From positions 1 to 64,000 of the forward strand of contig CAXXPU010000007.1 in the NCBI GenBank assembly GCA_963666875.2: 64,000 bases of DNA, read 5' to 3'. Shown piece by piece: positions 26,937 to 36,728 of the stretch; the stretch's first letter is position 1; every line of letters starts with the position of its first letter. The DNA comes from G963662655 sp963666875. Its GTDB lineage: Bacteria; Cloacimonadota; Cloacimonadia; Cloacimonadales; JAIOQZ01. The position numbers were made by a program, and so were the translations under genes. The notes beneath the pieces were generated by a model. It did not search any database, was not told the DNA's origin, and saw nothing but the letters and a program-made list of their open reading frames with translations.

Positions 26937-28082
26937 TTAGAATTCTTTGAGCAGGTTGGAGGCGATGATGGTGCGCTGGACCTGGTTGGTGCCTTCGTAG
27001 ATCTGGGTGATCTTGGCGTCTCGCATCATCTTCTCGACCGGGTACTCCTTCATGTAGCCGTATCCGCCGAGTATCTGCACGGCATCGACGGTCACCTTCA
27101 TCGCGACGTCCGATGCAAAAGTCTTGCACATGGCGGATTCTTTGGCGAACTTCTTGCAGCCGGCATCGATCATGCGGGATGTGGCGTAAACGAGCGCGCG
27201 CGCGGCCTCGATCTGGGTCGCCATGTCCGCCAGCATGAACTGGATGGCCTGGAAGCTGGAGATCGGCTTGCCGAACTGCTTGCGCTCCTTGGAGTACTTC
27301 GCCGCTTCCTCGTAAGCTCCCTGCGCGATACCGACAGCCTGCGATCCCACCATCGGGCGCGACTTGTCGAAGGTCTTCATCGCGATCATGAAGCCCATGC
27401 CTTCTTTGCCGATGAGGTTCTCCTTCGGCACGCGGCAGTCTTCGAAGATTAATTCGCGGGTCGCCGACGCGCGGATACCCATCTTGTCTTCCTTCTTGCC
27501 GAAGCTGAAGCCGGGCGTTCCTTTTTCGACGATGATGCAGGACGCGCCACGGGCGCCTTTCGCCTTGTCGGTAAGCGCGAAGACGGTGTAGATGTCCGCC
27601 TCGCCGCCGTTGGTGATCCACTGCTTGGTGCCGTTGAGCACGTAGTGGTCGCCGTCGAGGACCGCGGTGGTCTCGATGCCGCCGGCGTCGGAGCCTGCGT
27701 TTGCTTCGGTGAGTCCGAAGGCGCAGAGGCGGGTTCCGTCGGCTACGTCGGGCAGGTATTTCTGCTTCTGTTCTTCCGAGCCGCTGATGAGGATGGGGTA
27801 CATGCCGAGTCCGGTCGCGCCGAATCCGAGCGCCGAGCCTGCGTCAACGCGGCTGAGCTCTTCGGTCACGATGGAGAGGTCGAGCACTTTGCCGCTGATT
27901 CCGCCGTACTCTTCGGGTACGAGGATGGCGAAAAGGTCGGTCTGGGCGATGGCTTTGACCACGTCCCATGAAAACTCGTTATTCTCGTCGAGATGCTGAC
28001 GAAGCGGTTTCAATTTCTCTTCTGCTACTTTCCGGGCGAGCTCTTTTATCTCGAGCTGTTCTTCAGTCAGAAAATAATCCAT
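26937..28082 (-). CDS. Acyl-CoA dehydrogenase, short-chain/butyryl-CoA type
   Basis: 381 residues, the usual length. The ATG at 28082 has GGAGGAATT upstream; an in-frame ATG 13 codons earlier lacks a good site. N-terminal helical domain, middle beta domain (A-F-G-L-T-E-A-N-A-G-S-D-A and W-I-T-N-G-G-E-A) and C-terminal helical domain (R-K-Q-F-G-K-P-I) are complete. The probable catalytic glutamate is E363 in Q-I-Y-E-G-T-N-Q, the position used by short- and medium-chain enzymes. FAD-dependent oxidation of acyl-CoA to enoyl-CoA; no ETF genes are adjacent, so it could serve fatty-acid oxidation or run in reverse in fermentation. Confidence 0.95.
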   Translation of the reverse strand: MDYFLTEEQLEIKELARKVAEEKLKPLRQHLDENNEFSWDVVKAIAQTDLFAILVPEEYGGISGKVLDLSIVTEELSRVDAGSALGFGATGLGMYPILISGSEEQKQKYLPDVADGTRLCAFGLTEANAGSDAGGIETTAVLDGDHYVLNGTKQWITNGGEADIYTVFALTDKAKGARGASCIIVEKGTPGFSFGKKEDKMGIRASATRELIFEDCRVPKENLIGKEGMGFMIAMKTFDKSRPMVGSQAVGIAQGAYEEAAKYSKERKQFGKPISSFQAIQFMLADMATQIEAARALVYATSRMIDAGCKKFAKESAMCKTFASDVAMKVTVDAVQILGGYGYMKEYPVEKMMRDAKITQIYEGTNQVQRTIIASNLLKEF

Positions 28083-28267
28083 AATTCCTCCATGGAAGTA
28101 TATTTCACATTCTGAATCCAATTTTGTGACAGATCATTTTTCCGCAAGATATTTATCATCCGGTCCTGCTGCAAGCCGTGTCGATCGGTCGATGAAAAAG
28201 TTTCTCTTGCAAGGAAATCGGGCTAAAATATATGTGAACAGTCGGGAAATTAATAAAGGAAATTATC

Positions 28268-30376
28268 ATGCGAAAAGTGTTTGTCCTGATTCTCATTCTT
28301 ATCGTGGGATGGAGCATGTCCGCTCTTGAACGGCAAATCGCTGTTTATAATCTGGAAGACTGGCTCCGTACCGAGAACTCGAAACTGATTTCCGTACGAC
28401 ACATGCTCGACGCAGCAGGCGTACCCTTTACCGTCGTTCCCACGATCGAGGATTGCACGGCATATCAATACATTCTTTTCACCTCGCGAATAACGGAGTC
28501 CAGCCTGACCTCCTCGGAATGCACTACGCTTACGGATTACGTCCAGGGCGGCGGAATCCTCATCGCGCCCCGTATGCAGGATCCCGACCTGTACGAGCTC
28601 TTTGGAATCGAGGGTTACACGCAGGAAACGACCCGTCACGCCATTATCTGGCAGAGCAATTCCCCCGGCTATGAAATGATGGACGATCCACTCGAACAGG
28701 AGATATGCCTGGGCAGCGATTCGTACGACGACGTCATTTCCACCACGAGTTACCAAACGACCACCGGCGTGATCTTCGCACTGTACGAAGACGGAACCGG
28801 CGCGGCGGTGCGAAACGCCTACGGGAGCGGGTATGCTTATACGCTGGGCGTCAGCTTCAAGGACATCATCATTCGAAATCAACTGGATAAAGACTACAAC
28901 GCCAATCGGACCTATTCAAACGGATTCGAACCCACAACCGACACGTTTTTCTTCGTGATGCGCGGCATCTATCAGCATCATACGCCGTTTTCGGTGTGGA
29001 AATACACCATCCCCGGCGATAAGCGCTCCGCCATGCTGGTTACGCATGACGTCGATAGCCAGACCGCGATCAACTGGTGCGTCGAATTCGCACAGATGGA
29101 ACGACAGCACGATGTTTCCACGACCTATAACATCACCACCCGGTATTTCAGCGACTACTATATCGGTAACCTCTGGACGCCGGCAAATCTTGTCGAACTC
29201 AATCAGATTTCACTCTACAACCATGCGATCGGTTCCCACTCCGTCACTCACGCACCGGACTTCAACAGCGAGACGATCTTCCCCGTCGGAACCACCGGAA
29301 ACGACACGATCAATTACCGGCCTCATTACAATGGCGAATATACAGTAGGTGGAACGGTTTATGGAGAGCTGGAAGTATCCAGGGACCTCCTTGTGCAGGA
29401 ACTCGGCGCGAATGTGATGGGATTCCGCAGCGGACACCTTTCATTCAATCCCATGCAAATCAATATTCTGGACTCGCTCGGTTACCATTTCGATTCATCG
29501 ATGAGCGCCAACGACGTCCTGACGAATTTCCCCTACTACATGACGTACAGCCTCTCATACAATGAACAATTGTCCAATATTCTGGAACTCCCAATGACGA
29601 TTTCCGATGTGGGCTGGGACGAAGAAACACAGCAGGCAATGTACGAGATGTGGATCGACGTAACCGAAAGGAATGCCGCGAATTACGCTCCCACCAACTT
29701 GCTGATACATCCCAATCGCGACTGGAAACTCGCTCGGGAACGGATGTTCATTGAGAATCTACCGGACGATATACTCTTCACGACCATGGAAGACTACGGC
29801 GATTTCTGGATGTGGCGAAATCAACTCGAATTCAATTCGTACCTGTACGGGGATACTCTCCTGATAGTAATCCAATCTTCGCTGCCCGATCGCGACGACC
29901 TCTCGTTCATTCTCGATGGCGGTACGTTTCTTGACCATATTTCGGTACAGACCCCCATCGGGGAGGTGCTCGATTTCACGGAGGTTTACTTCAATAGCGG
30001 CAATTTACAGATCATCATCGATCCATACTCCGTTCAGCCACCGCAAGCGCTTGCGGCTCCCGAAAACGTCACGATCAGCATCAACAACGACGATGTGAAG
30101 CTGAACTGGCGTCGCGTTTCGACCACCGTTGAAGGAGAGCCGGCGCAGCCCGATGGCTATCTGGTTTTCTACAGCGAGTACCCTTCCGAGGACGACCTCT
30201 TCTTCTACCATGGTTTCACTACTACCACGCAGTATTTCCATTACGGTGCCGCGCAGTTCTCCGACAGCATGTACTACCGTATCGTGGCGTATAGAAATAT
30301 CGATGGATTCCGCTGGAATGAGCCTCCCGGTCTCATCCCCGGCGTGACCACGCTGAAGGAGTTTCTCTCTCGATAG
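28268..30376 (+). CDS. Secreted polysaccharide-deacetylase-like protein with N-terminal GATase-like domain
   Basis: 702 residues with signal peptide (MRKVFVLILILIVGWSMSA). Residues about 25-215 look like a class I glutamine-amidotransferase-like fold (D-Y-V-Q-G-G-G-I-L-I-A-P). Residues about 250-500 match NodB-type deacetylases: T-H-D-V-D (D261/D263), metal-site H-S-V-T-H (H324, H328), then G-F-R-S-G-H. The C-terminus (about 600-690) is a fibronectin-III domain. The metal triad D-H-H seems intact, so activity on N- or O-acetylated sugars is plausible. No sorting tail. Confidence 0.82.
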   Translation: MRKVFVLILILIVGWSMSALERQIAVYNLEDWLRTENSKLISVRHMLDAAGVPFTVVPTIEDCTAYQYILFTSRITESSLTSSECTTLTDYVQGGGILIAPRMQDPDLYELFGIEGYTQETTRHAIIWQSNSPGYEMMDDPLEQEICLGSDSYDDVISTTSYQTTTGVIFALYEDGTGAAVRNAYGSGYAYTLGVSFKDIIIRNQLDKDYNANRTYSNGFEPTTDTFFFVMRGIYQHHTPFSVWKYTIPGDKRSAMLVTHDVDSQTAINWCVEFAQMERQHDVSTTYNITTRYFSDYYIGNLWTPANLVELNQISLYNHAIGSHSVTHAPDFNSETIFPVGTTGNDTINYRPHYNGEYTVGGTVYGELEVSRDLLVQELGANVMGFRSGHLSFNPMQINILDSLGYHFDSSMSANDVLTNFPYYMTYSLSYNEQLSNILELPMTISDVGWDEETQQAMYEMWIDVTERNAANYAPTNLLIHPNRDWKLARERMFIENLPDDILFTTMEDYGDFWMWRNQLEFNSYLYGDTLLIVIQSSLPDRDDLSFILDGGTFLDHISVQTPIGEVLDFTEVYFNSGNLQIIIDPYSVQPPQALAAPENVTISINNDDVKLNWRRVSTTVEGEPAQPDGYLVFYSEYPSEDDLFFYHGFTTTTQYFHYGAAQFSDSMYYRIVAYRNIDGFRWNEPPGLIPGVTTLKEFLSR

Positions 30377-30486
30377 TTCCATCTTCCTTCCTCGAATGGC
30401 AGAAGTTTTGCACATAGGTGAACGGGGGTTAATTTCATGAAACACCGATAAACCGGCGAAAGCCTTTCCAAGCGAGGAGGATTACA

Positions 30487-32823
30487 ATGAAAGCATTTTT
30501 CACACTGTTCCTATATGTACTTGCACTGTCCGTGTTCGGACAGGGCTTGATCGATAATCCCGAGAGCGTCGTATATGACTACGAGCATGATCGTTACCTG
30601 GTCTCCAGTTGGGGCAACGAAATGATCGTTGCGATCGACGAGGAAGGGAACCAGACAGCTTTTTTGGAAGATCTCGGGCAGATATTGGGTATCCATCTGC
30701 GCGGCAACCGTCTTTACGTCTCCAGCGGCAACCGCCTAAAAAGCTATTCGCTGGAGAACGGCGAACCGATCATGAACCTCTACATCTCCTGCGTAAACGG
30801 CCTTGACGGTATAACTTCTGATGACCACGGCTATATCTATGTGCTGGACACGGTCGGCAGACTGCACCGCGTCGATCCGGAGACGGAAACCAGTGAGATG
30901 ATTGTCTCGGAGGGGCTTCCCAACCTCGTGCAGGATCTGGTTTACGACCGCTTCAATCACCGGCTGGTCATCGCCTCCTGGGAACTCAATGCCCCGATCA
31001 CGACCTATGACCTGGAAACGCAGGCTGTCGAGGCCGCTGTCGAAACGATCGGGCGGTTTGACGGGATCAACATCGATTATAACGGAAACTTCTACCTCGC
31101 CTGTCACAGGAATCAGAGCGTCATGAAGTGGGGTAACGACCTGACCGGTGAACCGGTGACTGTCGCCACCGGCCTGGATGCCCCGGCAGGCTTGTGCTAC
31201 AACGGTCGCGCGAATGAACTCGCTGTTCCAAATTTCGACGGCAGCTTCATCAGTTATATCAGTCTCGGGAATCCATTCCAATTCGAGGCGCATTCCATCG
31301 AGAACGCTCTGACCAATGCCAACAACCTCTGTCTGGCGGATGTCGATCTCGACGGGATCGAGGATATCGTCGCGGCAGGAACGGATCAGGTTCACTACTG
31401 GCTGGGTGGAGGTTTTTCTTCAGGTGTGTTACCTGGAAACTACGAGGGTAACTGTTATGTGCGTGCGTTCGATATGGACGGCGATGAGGATGACGATATC
31501 CTCTATTGCTGCATGGAGAATGGAAAGGTCGGCTGGATCGAAATCGACGATGTTCTTACCGAGCATATTATCGACAATGACATGACAAACGTCCGGTCGA
31601 TCGACGCCGGAGATTTCGACCGGGACGACGATGTCGATGTTGTTTGCGCGGTTGGAGATGCTTCGGAAGGCGGTATCGTGCTGTACGAGAATACCGGCAA
31701 TATGAATTTCAGCGATCCGGTACATCTACCCGACGATGCGGACTCTTATCGCTCCGCACGTTTTTTCGACAAGGATGGCGACCTCGATCTGGATGTAGTG
31801 GCGTGCGGGTACAACGAGGATGGCGTCGGTTGGTGGGAAAATCAGGGTGACGATGGCTATACCCGCCGCGGCCTCGATTCGTCGTTCGACGGTGGAAGTT
31901 GCGTTGCTGTTGCCGACATGAACAACGACGATGCCACGGATGTCGTAGGAGCTTCGTGGATGGATAATCGGGTGAAGATGTGGCGTCAATACAACGGCAG
32001 TTACTATCAAACGCCGATCGACAGCGATGTCCCTGGTGCGCGATGGGTCGAACCGGTTGACTTCAACGACGACGGCGAGATGGATGTCATCGGCTGCGGG
32101 GATTCTCCCGGTACGGTCTATTGGTGGCGGAAGTCGGCGGAATACGATTTCACGCCCTATTCTTTCGATCTTCCGGGCGCTCGTTGCGTCACGTCGCACG
32201 ATTTCAACGACGACTCCTTGCCGGATATCGCGGTCGTGACCGGCTCCGAGCTTTTCTGGCTGGAGGGAACCGCCGCGACATCGCCCGTACGGGCGGAATT
32301 CGACGTCTATCGGATCTACGGTACACGCTTGCGGACGTATCGTTTCGTTGATCGGTCCAGCGGTCATGACCTCACATGGACGTGGGACTTCAATAATGAC
32401 GGCACAATCGACTCCGAAGAGCAGTATCCGTACTTCACCTACGAGGAATACGGAGAATACACTGTCAGCCTTACCGTGTCGAACGGCGAGGAGAGCCACA
32501 CCCTGACGATACCGGACTTCATCGTGTACGAACAGACCGCGGCGGAAGAAGTTACTGAACAACCGCTCGAAATTGGTTTCAGCGCGGTTCCGAATCCCTT
32601 CAATCCATCGACGACGATCCACTACTCCCTGCCGGAGAAACGCACCGTGACGTTCACCGTGTACGATGTCCGGGGACGGAAGGTGGATCAACTGACGGAG
32701 CGCGGTCAGAAGGGCTCGAATGCGGTCACATGGAACGCGGAGGGGCTTTCCTCCGGGATCTATTTCATTCGGATGAGAGCAGGTGATTGTAATCGAACAT
32801 GCAAAGTCATGATTCTCAAATAG
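30487..32823 (+). CDS. Secreted beta-propeller (NHL/FG-GAP) protein with PKD domain and T9SS sorting tail
   Basis: 778 residues; GAGGAGG precedes the start and a signal peptide ends near residue 19. About 20-255 is an NHL/SMP-30-like propeller. About 270-600 contains FG-GAP/VCBS-like repeats with acidic turns (D-V-D-L-D-G-I-E-D-I, D-F-N-D-D-G-E-M-D-V) that probably bind calcium. About 605-690 is a PKD domain (W-D-F-N-N-D-G-T-I-D). The last 85 residues are the Por sorting domain (V-P-N-P-F-N-P-S-T-T-I to K-V-M-I-L-K), which directs secretion by type IX machinery and surface anchoring. It lies 110 bp after the deacetylase gene on the same strand. Confidence 0.9.
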   Translation: MKAFFTLFLYVLALSVFGQGLIDNPESVVYDYEHDRYLVSSWGNEMIVAIDEEGNQTAFLEDLGQILGIHLRGNRLYVSSGNRLKSYSLENGEPIMNLYISCVNGLDGITSDDHGYIYVLDTVGRLHRVDPETETSEMIVSEGLPNLVQDLVYDRFNHRLVIASWELNAPITTYDLETQAVEAAVETIGRFDGINIDYNGNFYLACHRNQSVMKWGNDLTGEPVTVATGLDAPAGLCYNGRANELAVPNFDGSFISYISLGNPFQFEAHSIENALTNANNLCLADVDLDGIEDIVAAGTDQVHYWLGGGFSSGVLPGNYEGNCYVRAFDMDGDEDDDILYCCMENGKVGWIEIDDVLTEHIIDNDMTNVRSIDAGDFDRDDDVDVVCAVGDASEGGIVLYENTGNMNFSDPVHLPDDADSYRSARFFDKDGDLDLDVVACGYNEDGVGWWENQGDDGYTRRGLDSSFDGGSCVAVADMNNDDATDVVGASWMDNRVKMWRQYNGSYYQTPIDSDVPGARWVEPVDFNDDGEMDVIGCGDSPGTVYWWRKSAEYDFTPYSFDLPGARCVTSHDFNDDSLPDIAVVTGSELFWLEGTAATSPVRAEFDVYRIYGTRLRTYRFVDRSSGHDLTWTWDFNNDGTIDSEEQYPYFTYEEYGEYTVSLTVSNGEESHTLTIPDFIVYEQTAAEEVTEQPLEIGFSAVPNPFNPSTTIHYSLPEKRTVTFTVYDVRGRKVDQLTERGQKGSNAVTWNAEGLSSGIYFIRMRAGDCNRTCKVMILK

Positions 32824-32839
32824 GCATTTACAATTCATC

Positions 32840-32869
32840 GATAAGGGAGAGTCTTCTGGCTCTCCTATC
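32840..32869 (+). terminator. Terminator after the propeller-protein gene
   Basis: GATA plus GGAGAG pairs with CTCTCC plus TATC around a short loop, with a 2-nt bulge, 17 nt past the stop codon, followed by ATTATTATGTT. Confidence 0.65.
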
Positions 32870-33075
32870 ATTATTATGTTCTCATGTATGGGGATAACTC
32901 AAAAAAAGCTTGCAATCCTTTGTCTTATTTGGTAGGTTGCCGAATGGAATAACGTGATGTACATGGTCAGCGTCGCCATTTTTACAGCAATTCGTATAGC
33001 ATTCACAGAACCGGTGACTGAATCGCAAGAAGTTATCGCGTGATGATGTATTTCACCGTGGTGCAGGAGGATTGA

Positions 33076-35901
33076 ATGCGAACAATGCGCTCAAAGCTGT
33101 TGATCGGTATTGCAGGTCTGATGCTGATAACGATTACGCTCGTCGTTTTTTTTACCTGGAACATTACACGTAAAACGCTTCATCAGCAACAGGAATCGGA
33201 AGCTCAAAACCTTTTGGTTTTCACACACCTTCTCGTCGAAACCGAACATCAGAGCATCCTGTTTCATGAACAGGAGATGTTGCGAACACGGCAGGATGAG
33301 CTTCGAGACATCATCGATACCGTTTTCTCGTTTCTCAAAATCCTCTTCAAAGAGAGTCGTGATGGCAAGATTACGGAACAGATGGCGCAACAGGAAGCGC
33401 TCGATTATCTCGAGAATATCCGCTACGATTCGGGCATCGGCTATATATGGGTGAACGATACGAGTAAACCGATCCCCCGTATGGTGATGCACCCCGAAAT
33501 CCCTTCACTCAACGGCAAAATCCTCGATGATCCCGCATATAACTGCGCTTATGGAACCAACCTCAACCTGTTCTCGGCGTTCCGGAATGTATGCGAGAAC
33601 GATGGCGAGGGCTTTGTCGGTTATATGTGGCCCAAGCCTATGCCGGACGGCTCGATCGGCGCTGAGCAACCGAAGCTTTCGTATGTCCGGATGTTTCAGC
33701 CCTGGCAGTGGGTCATTGGTACCGGACTTTACATCGACGATATCAAGGCGAGCGCCGATAACCGTCTCGAGGTGGTCAAGAACGAGCTTCAGGAAGCCCT
33801 GATGCGGCTGCGTATCAACAGTAGCGGATACGTGTTCATCTTCAACGGTAAGCAGGAGTTTATAACGCATCCGCTCCTGAATACGCTGAGTGAGATTAAT
33901 ATTCAGAATCCCGATACGGGTAACTTGATCCTGGAAGACCTGATTCAGGCTTCGAAAAATGGAGAAAACAAGCTCGAATACCATTGGAACCGCCCCGGGT
34001 ACGACCAGAACCGGTTCATCTATCCGAAGATCGCATACCTCACGCATTTCGAGCCACTCGACTGGTACATCGCCGCGTCCTACTACATCGACGACGTGCA
34101 ACGCCCGGCAGTTGAATTACGTGGTCGAATATTACTGATATCGATCCTTGTTCTCATGATCGCCGTATGGGGTGCTTTTATTCTCTCGAAGCACATCACA
34201 CGCCCCCTCAAGCAGCTTGCCCTGGATGCGAATCGCATCCGTCAAAAAGGCATCAAGGGTCAGACAATCATCGAGGCAGGTCCGACAGAGACGGTCGAGC
34301 TGGGTCATGTACTGAACGAAATGCTGGCGTCGCTTCGGGCGACAGAGATCTCGCTACTTGAAAGTCGCGAGGATCTTCGGATTACGCTCAATTCTATCGG
34401 CGATGCCGTAATCGCGACCGATGAAAGAAGCAACATCACGCGTATGAATCCGGAAGCGGAAAAGATTACGGGTTGGCGTTTCGAGCATGCCCAGGGAAAG
34501 CATATCAGCGATGTGTTGATACTCCTGGATCAACATACGCGAGATTCAATCAAATCGCCGTCTGAGGTGGTTATCGCAACCCTCGAAATCACGTCGTTCA
34601 AGGATCCCGTAATTCTGGTGGCGAGAAATGGCAAGGAGTGTATCATTTCCGATAGCGCTGCGCCGATTATAAATCCGGATGGGATCTTGATCGGGTCTGT
34701 CATTGTCTTTCGCGACATCACCGATCAGCTCGAAGCGGAGAAGCAGCTTCATCAGCGTCAGAAGATGGACTCGATCGGACAGCTCGCGGGGGGGATTGCC
34801 CATGATTTCAACAACATGCTGGCAGGGATACTGGGATTTGCCGAGTTGCTTGGGCTGGAAGTCCAGAACAATCCGAACTTGATGAAGATGACGGACGGTA
34901 TTTCGAAATCGGCGGTACGGGCATCGGAACTTGTCAGTAAGCTGCTGTCATTCGCACGCGAGAATCCGATCATCTACAAGGAATTCGATTTCCACGATTG
35001 CCTCGATGATGCGATGGTTCTTCTGCAACGAAGCCTGGATCGTTCGATTGATCTTAAAATAGACAAGCGAGCCACGCAATCGCTCATCAAGGGCGATGTC
35101 GCAGAGATCGAGAACATCCTGTTGAACCTGGGGATAAACGCCAGAGATGCCATGCCGAATGGCGGCACACTTATATTCGAGACAGATAACGTCTTCCTCG
35201 ATCCTGCTTTCTGTAACGCCAGTACATTCGATATCGAGAGCGGCGAATATATGCTTGTGAAATGCACCGACACCGGCGTCGGCATTCCGTCGAAGCTTCT
35301 CGACAACATCTTCGAGCCATACTTCACGACCAAGGAGGTCGGCAAGGGAAGCGGATTGGGGCTTGCGGCAGTATTCGGAACTGTCCAGTCGCATCGCGGG
35401 GCGATATCCGTATATAGCGAGGTTGGCACGGGAACGACGTTCCATTTCTATCTGCCCGTAATCGCATCGGCTGATAGCAATGAGTCCCCTGCGACCGCCG
35501 ATATCGTGTTCCGGGGTGAGGGCGGCGTGCTGGTCATCGATGACGAAGTGCTCGTACGCAGGATGTCTCAGAGCGTATTGAGCGCGATCGGCTATTCCGT
35601 GTATCTTGCCACGGATGGCATCGAGGGTTTGAAGATGTATCGGGAGATCAAGGACAAGGTGCAAGTCATCATTCTCGATATGATCATGCCCAACATGACC
35701 GGCGAGGTTTGCTTCCACGAGCTAAAAAAGATCAATCCTCACGCCAGGATCATCGTTTCATCCGGTTTCGCTCATAATGACGCAATCGATAAGCTGCTGA
35801 AAGACGGCGCGATCGGATATATCAAGAAACCCTACACGGTTCGCAATATCAGCAAGCTGCTCCACGAGGTGATGGCGAAAGAGGATACGGCAAACGATTG
35901 A
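33076..35901 (+). CDS. Hybrid sensor histidine kinase (double Cache-HAMP-PAS-HisKA-HATPase-REC)
   Basis: 941 residues, with GGAGG upstream. Membrane helices at about 8-28 and 350-372 bracket a periplasmic region with two Cache-type modules (each with G-Y-I-W-V or G-Y-V-F-I and a closing W-V-I-G-T-G or W-Y-I-A-A-S). HAMP (about 372-425), PAS (about 435-565), HisKA with phospho-acceptor H576 (G-G-I-A-H-D-F-N-N), HATPase_c with an N box near N-L-G-I-N-A-R-D-A, and a C-terminal receiver with D868 (I-I-L-D-M-I-M-P). All key residues are present. Double Cache sensors usually bind small organic acids or amines; the ligand and downstream partner are unknown. It stands alone. Confidence 0.93.
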   Translation: MRTMRSKLLIGIAGLMLITITLVVFFTWNITRKTLHQQQESEAQNLLVFTHLLVETEHQSILFHEQEMLRTRQDELRDIIDTVFSFLKILFKESRDGKITEQMAQQEALDYLENIRYDSGIGYIWVNDTSKPIPRMVMHPEIPSLNGKILDDPAYNCAYGTNLNLFSAFRNVCENDGEGFVGYMWPKPMPDGSIGAEQPKLSYVRMFQPWQWVIGTGLYIDDIKASADNRLEVVKNELQEALMRLRINSSGYVFIFNGKQEFITHPLLNTLSEINIQNPDTGNLILEDLIQASKNGENKLEYHWNRPGYDQNRFIYPKIAYLTHFEPLDWYIAASYYIDDVQRPAVELRGRILLISILVLMIAVWGAFILSKHITRPLKQLALDANRIRQKGIKGQTIIEAGPTETVELGHVLNEMLASLRATEISLLESREDLRITLNSIGDAVIATDERSNITRMNPEAEKITGWRFEHAQGKHISDVLILLDQHTRDSIKSPSEVVIATLEITSFKDPVILVARNGKECIISDSAAPIINPDGILIGSVIVFRDITDQLEAEKQLHQRQKMDSIGQLAGGIAHDFNNMLAGILGFAELLGLEVQNNPNLMKMTDGISKSAVRASELVSKLLSFARENPIIYKEFDFHDCLDDAMVLLQRSLDRSIDLKIDKRATQSLIKGDVAEIENILLNLGINARDAMPNGGTLIFETDNVFLDPAFCNASTFDIESGEYMLVKCTDTGVGIPSKLLDNIFEPYFTTKEVGKGSGLGLAAVFGTVQSHRGAISVYSEVGTGTTFHFYLPVIASADSNESPATADIVFRGEGGVLVIDDEVLVRRMSQSVLSAIGYSVYLATDGIEGLKMYREIKDKVQVIILDMIMPNMTGEVCFHELKKINPHARIIVSSGFAHNDAIDKLLKDGAIGYIKKPYTVRNISKLLHEVMAKEDTAND

Positions 35902-35988
35902 TTTGTACTCTGTTCGGCAAATTGAACTTGACTTGATTATTATTGCCTGCGATGAATACATGCGGGAAATTCAAGCAAAGGAACCGGT

Positions 35989-36717
35989 ATGCCGAGCAAA
36001 CTCAAGTTATCACTAATCCGTAAAACGAAAGGTATCCTCTACAGGTCGCGAATCCATCGATATCTGGGCTTTCTGGAAAAACCGCTTCTGACCCTTTCAT
36101 ACCTGATCAAGGCATCGCGCTGGATCGACGCGCACCGGGATGTGCCGCTCAACGATTTCTATACGCCGGTACGGGACTACAACAAACGCTACCGGGCTTA
36201 CAAATACCTCCTGGAAATGGAGAAACTCGATAAGGCGATCGACTATCTGGAGTTCGGCGTTTACGGTGGAAAGTCGTTCAAGTGGTGGGCGGATGCGAAC
36301 CGCGACTCGCAATCGCGCTTTGTGGGATTCGACACCTTCTCCGGCCTGCCCGAGGACTGGAATCTCTTCAAGAAGGGCGAGATGTCGGTCGGTGGAAACA
36401 TCCCCGAGATGGACGAAAAACGTTGTAGCTTCGAGGTGGGTCTCTTCCAGGATACACTGCCCGGTTTCCTGCGGAAATTCCAGCGTCGCAATCGGCTGGT
36501 GATCCACATGGACGCAGACCTCTATTCCTCCACGCTCTATGTCCTGACCTCGCTGGCGCCGATCCTGCAAAAGGGCGATATCATCCTCTTCGACGAATTC
36601 AATATTCCCCTGCACGAGTTCCGCGCATTCACGGATTTCGTCGAATCGTATTATTTCAAGGTAAAAATCTTGACAGCGATAAATAATTATTATCAAATCA
36701 GTATCAAAATCGAGTAA
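35989..36717 (+). CDS. TylF/MycF-like SAM-dependent methyltransferase
   Basis: 242 residues. The SAM-binding motif Y-L-E-F-G-V-Y-G-G-K-S, then F-D-T-F-S-G-L-P-E-D-W and the Asp-rich H-M-D-A-D-L-Y-S-S-T match the macrocin O-methyltransferase (TylF) family, whose members bind a metal and methylate sugar hydroxyls. It overlaps the next gene region by sharing the stop TAA with an ATG, and may be co-transcribed with the GLUG cluster, possibly modifying a surface glycan. The substrate is inference. Confidence 0.85.
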   Translation: MPSKLKLSLIRKTKGILYRSRIHRYLGFLEKPLLTLSYLIKASRWIDAHRDVPLNDFYTPVRDYNKRYRAYKYLLEMEKLDKAIDYLEFGVYGGKSFKWWADANRDSQSRFVGFDTFSGLPEDWNLFKKGEMSVGGNIPEMDEKRCSFEVGLFQDTLPGFLRKFQRRNRLVIHMDADLYSSTLYVLTSLAPILQKGDIILFDEFNIPLHEFRAFTDFVESYYFKVKILTAINNYYQISIKIE

Positions 36718-36728
36718 TGGAGGCTGGT

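Noticed and set aside
26635..27621. 328-codon frame overlapping the acyl-CoA dehydrogenase
   Set aside because: Same strand but another frame; arginine-rich translation, typical of a shadow of a GC-rich gene.
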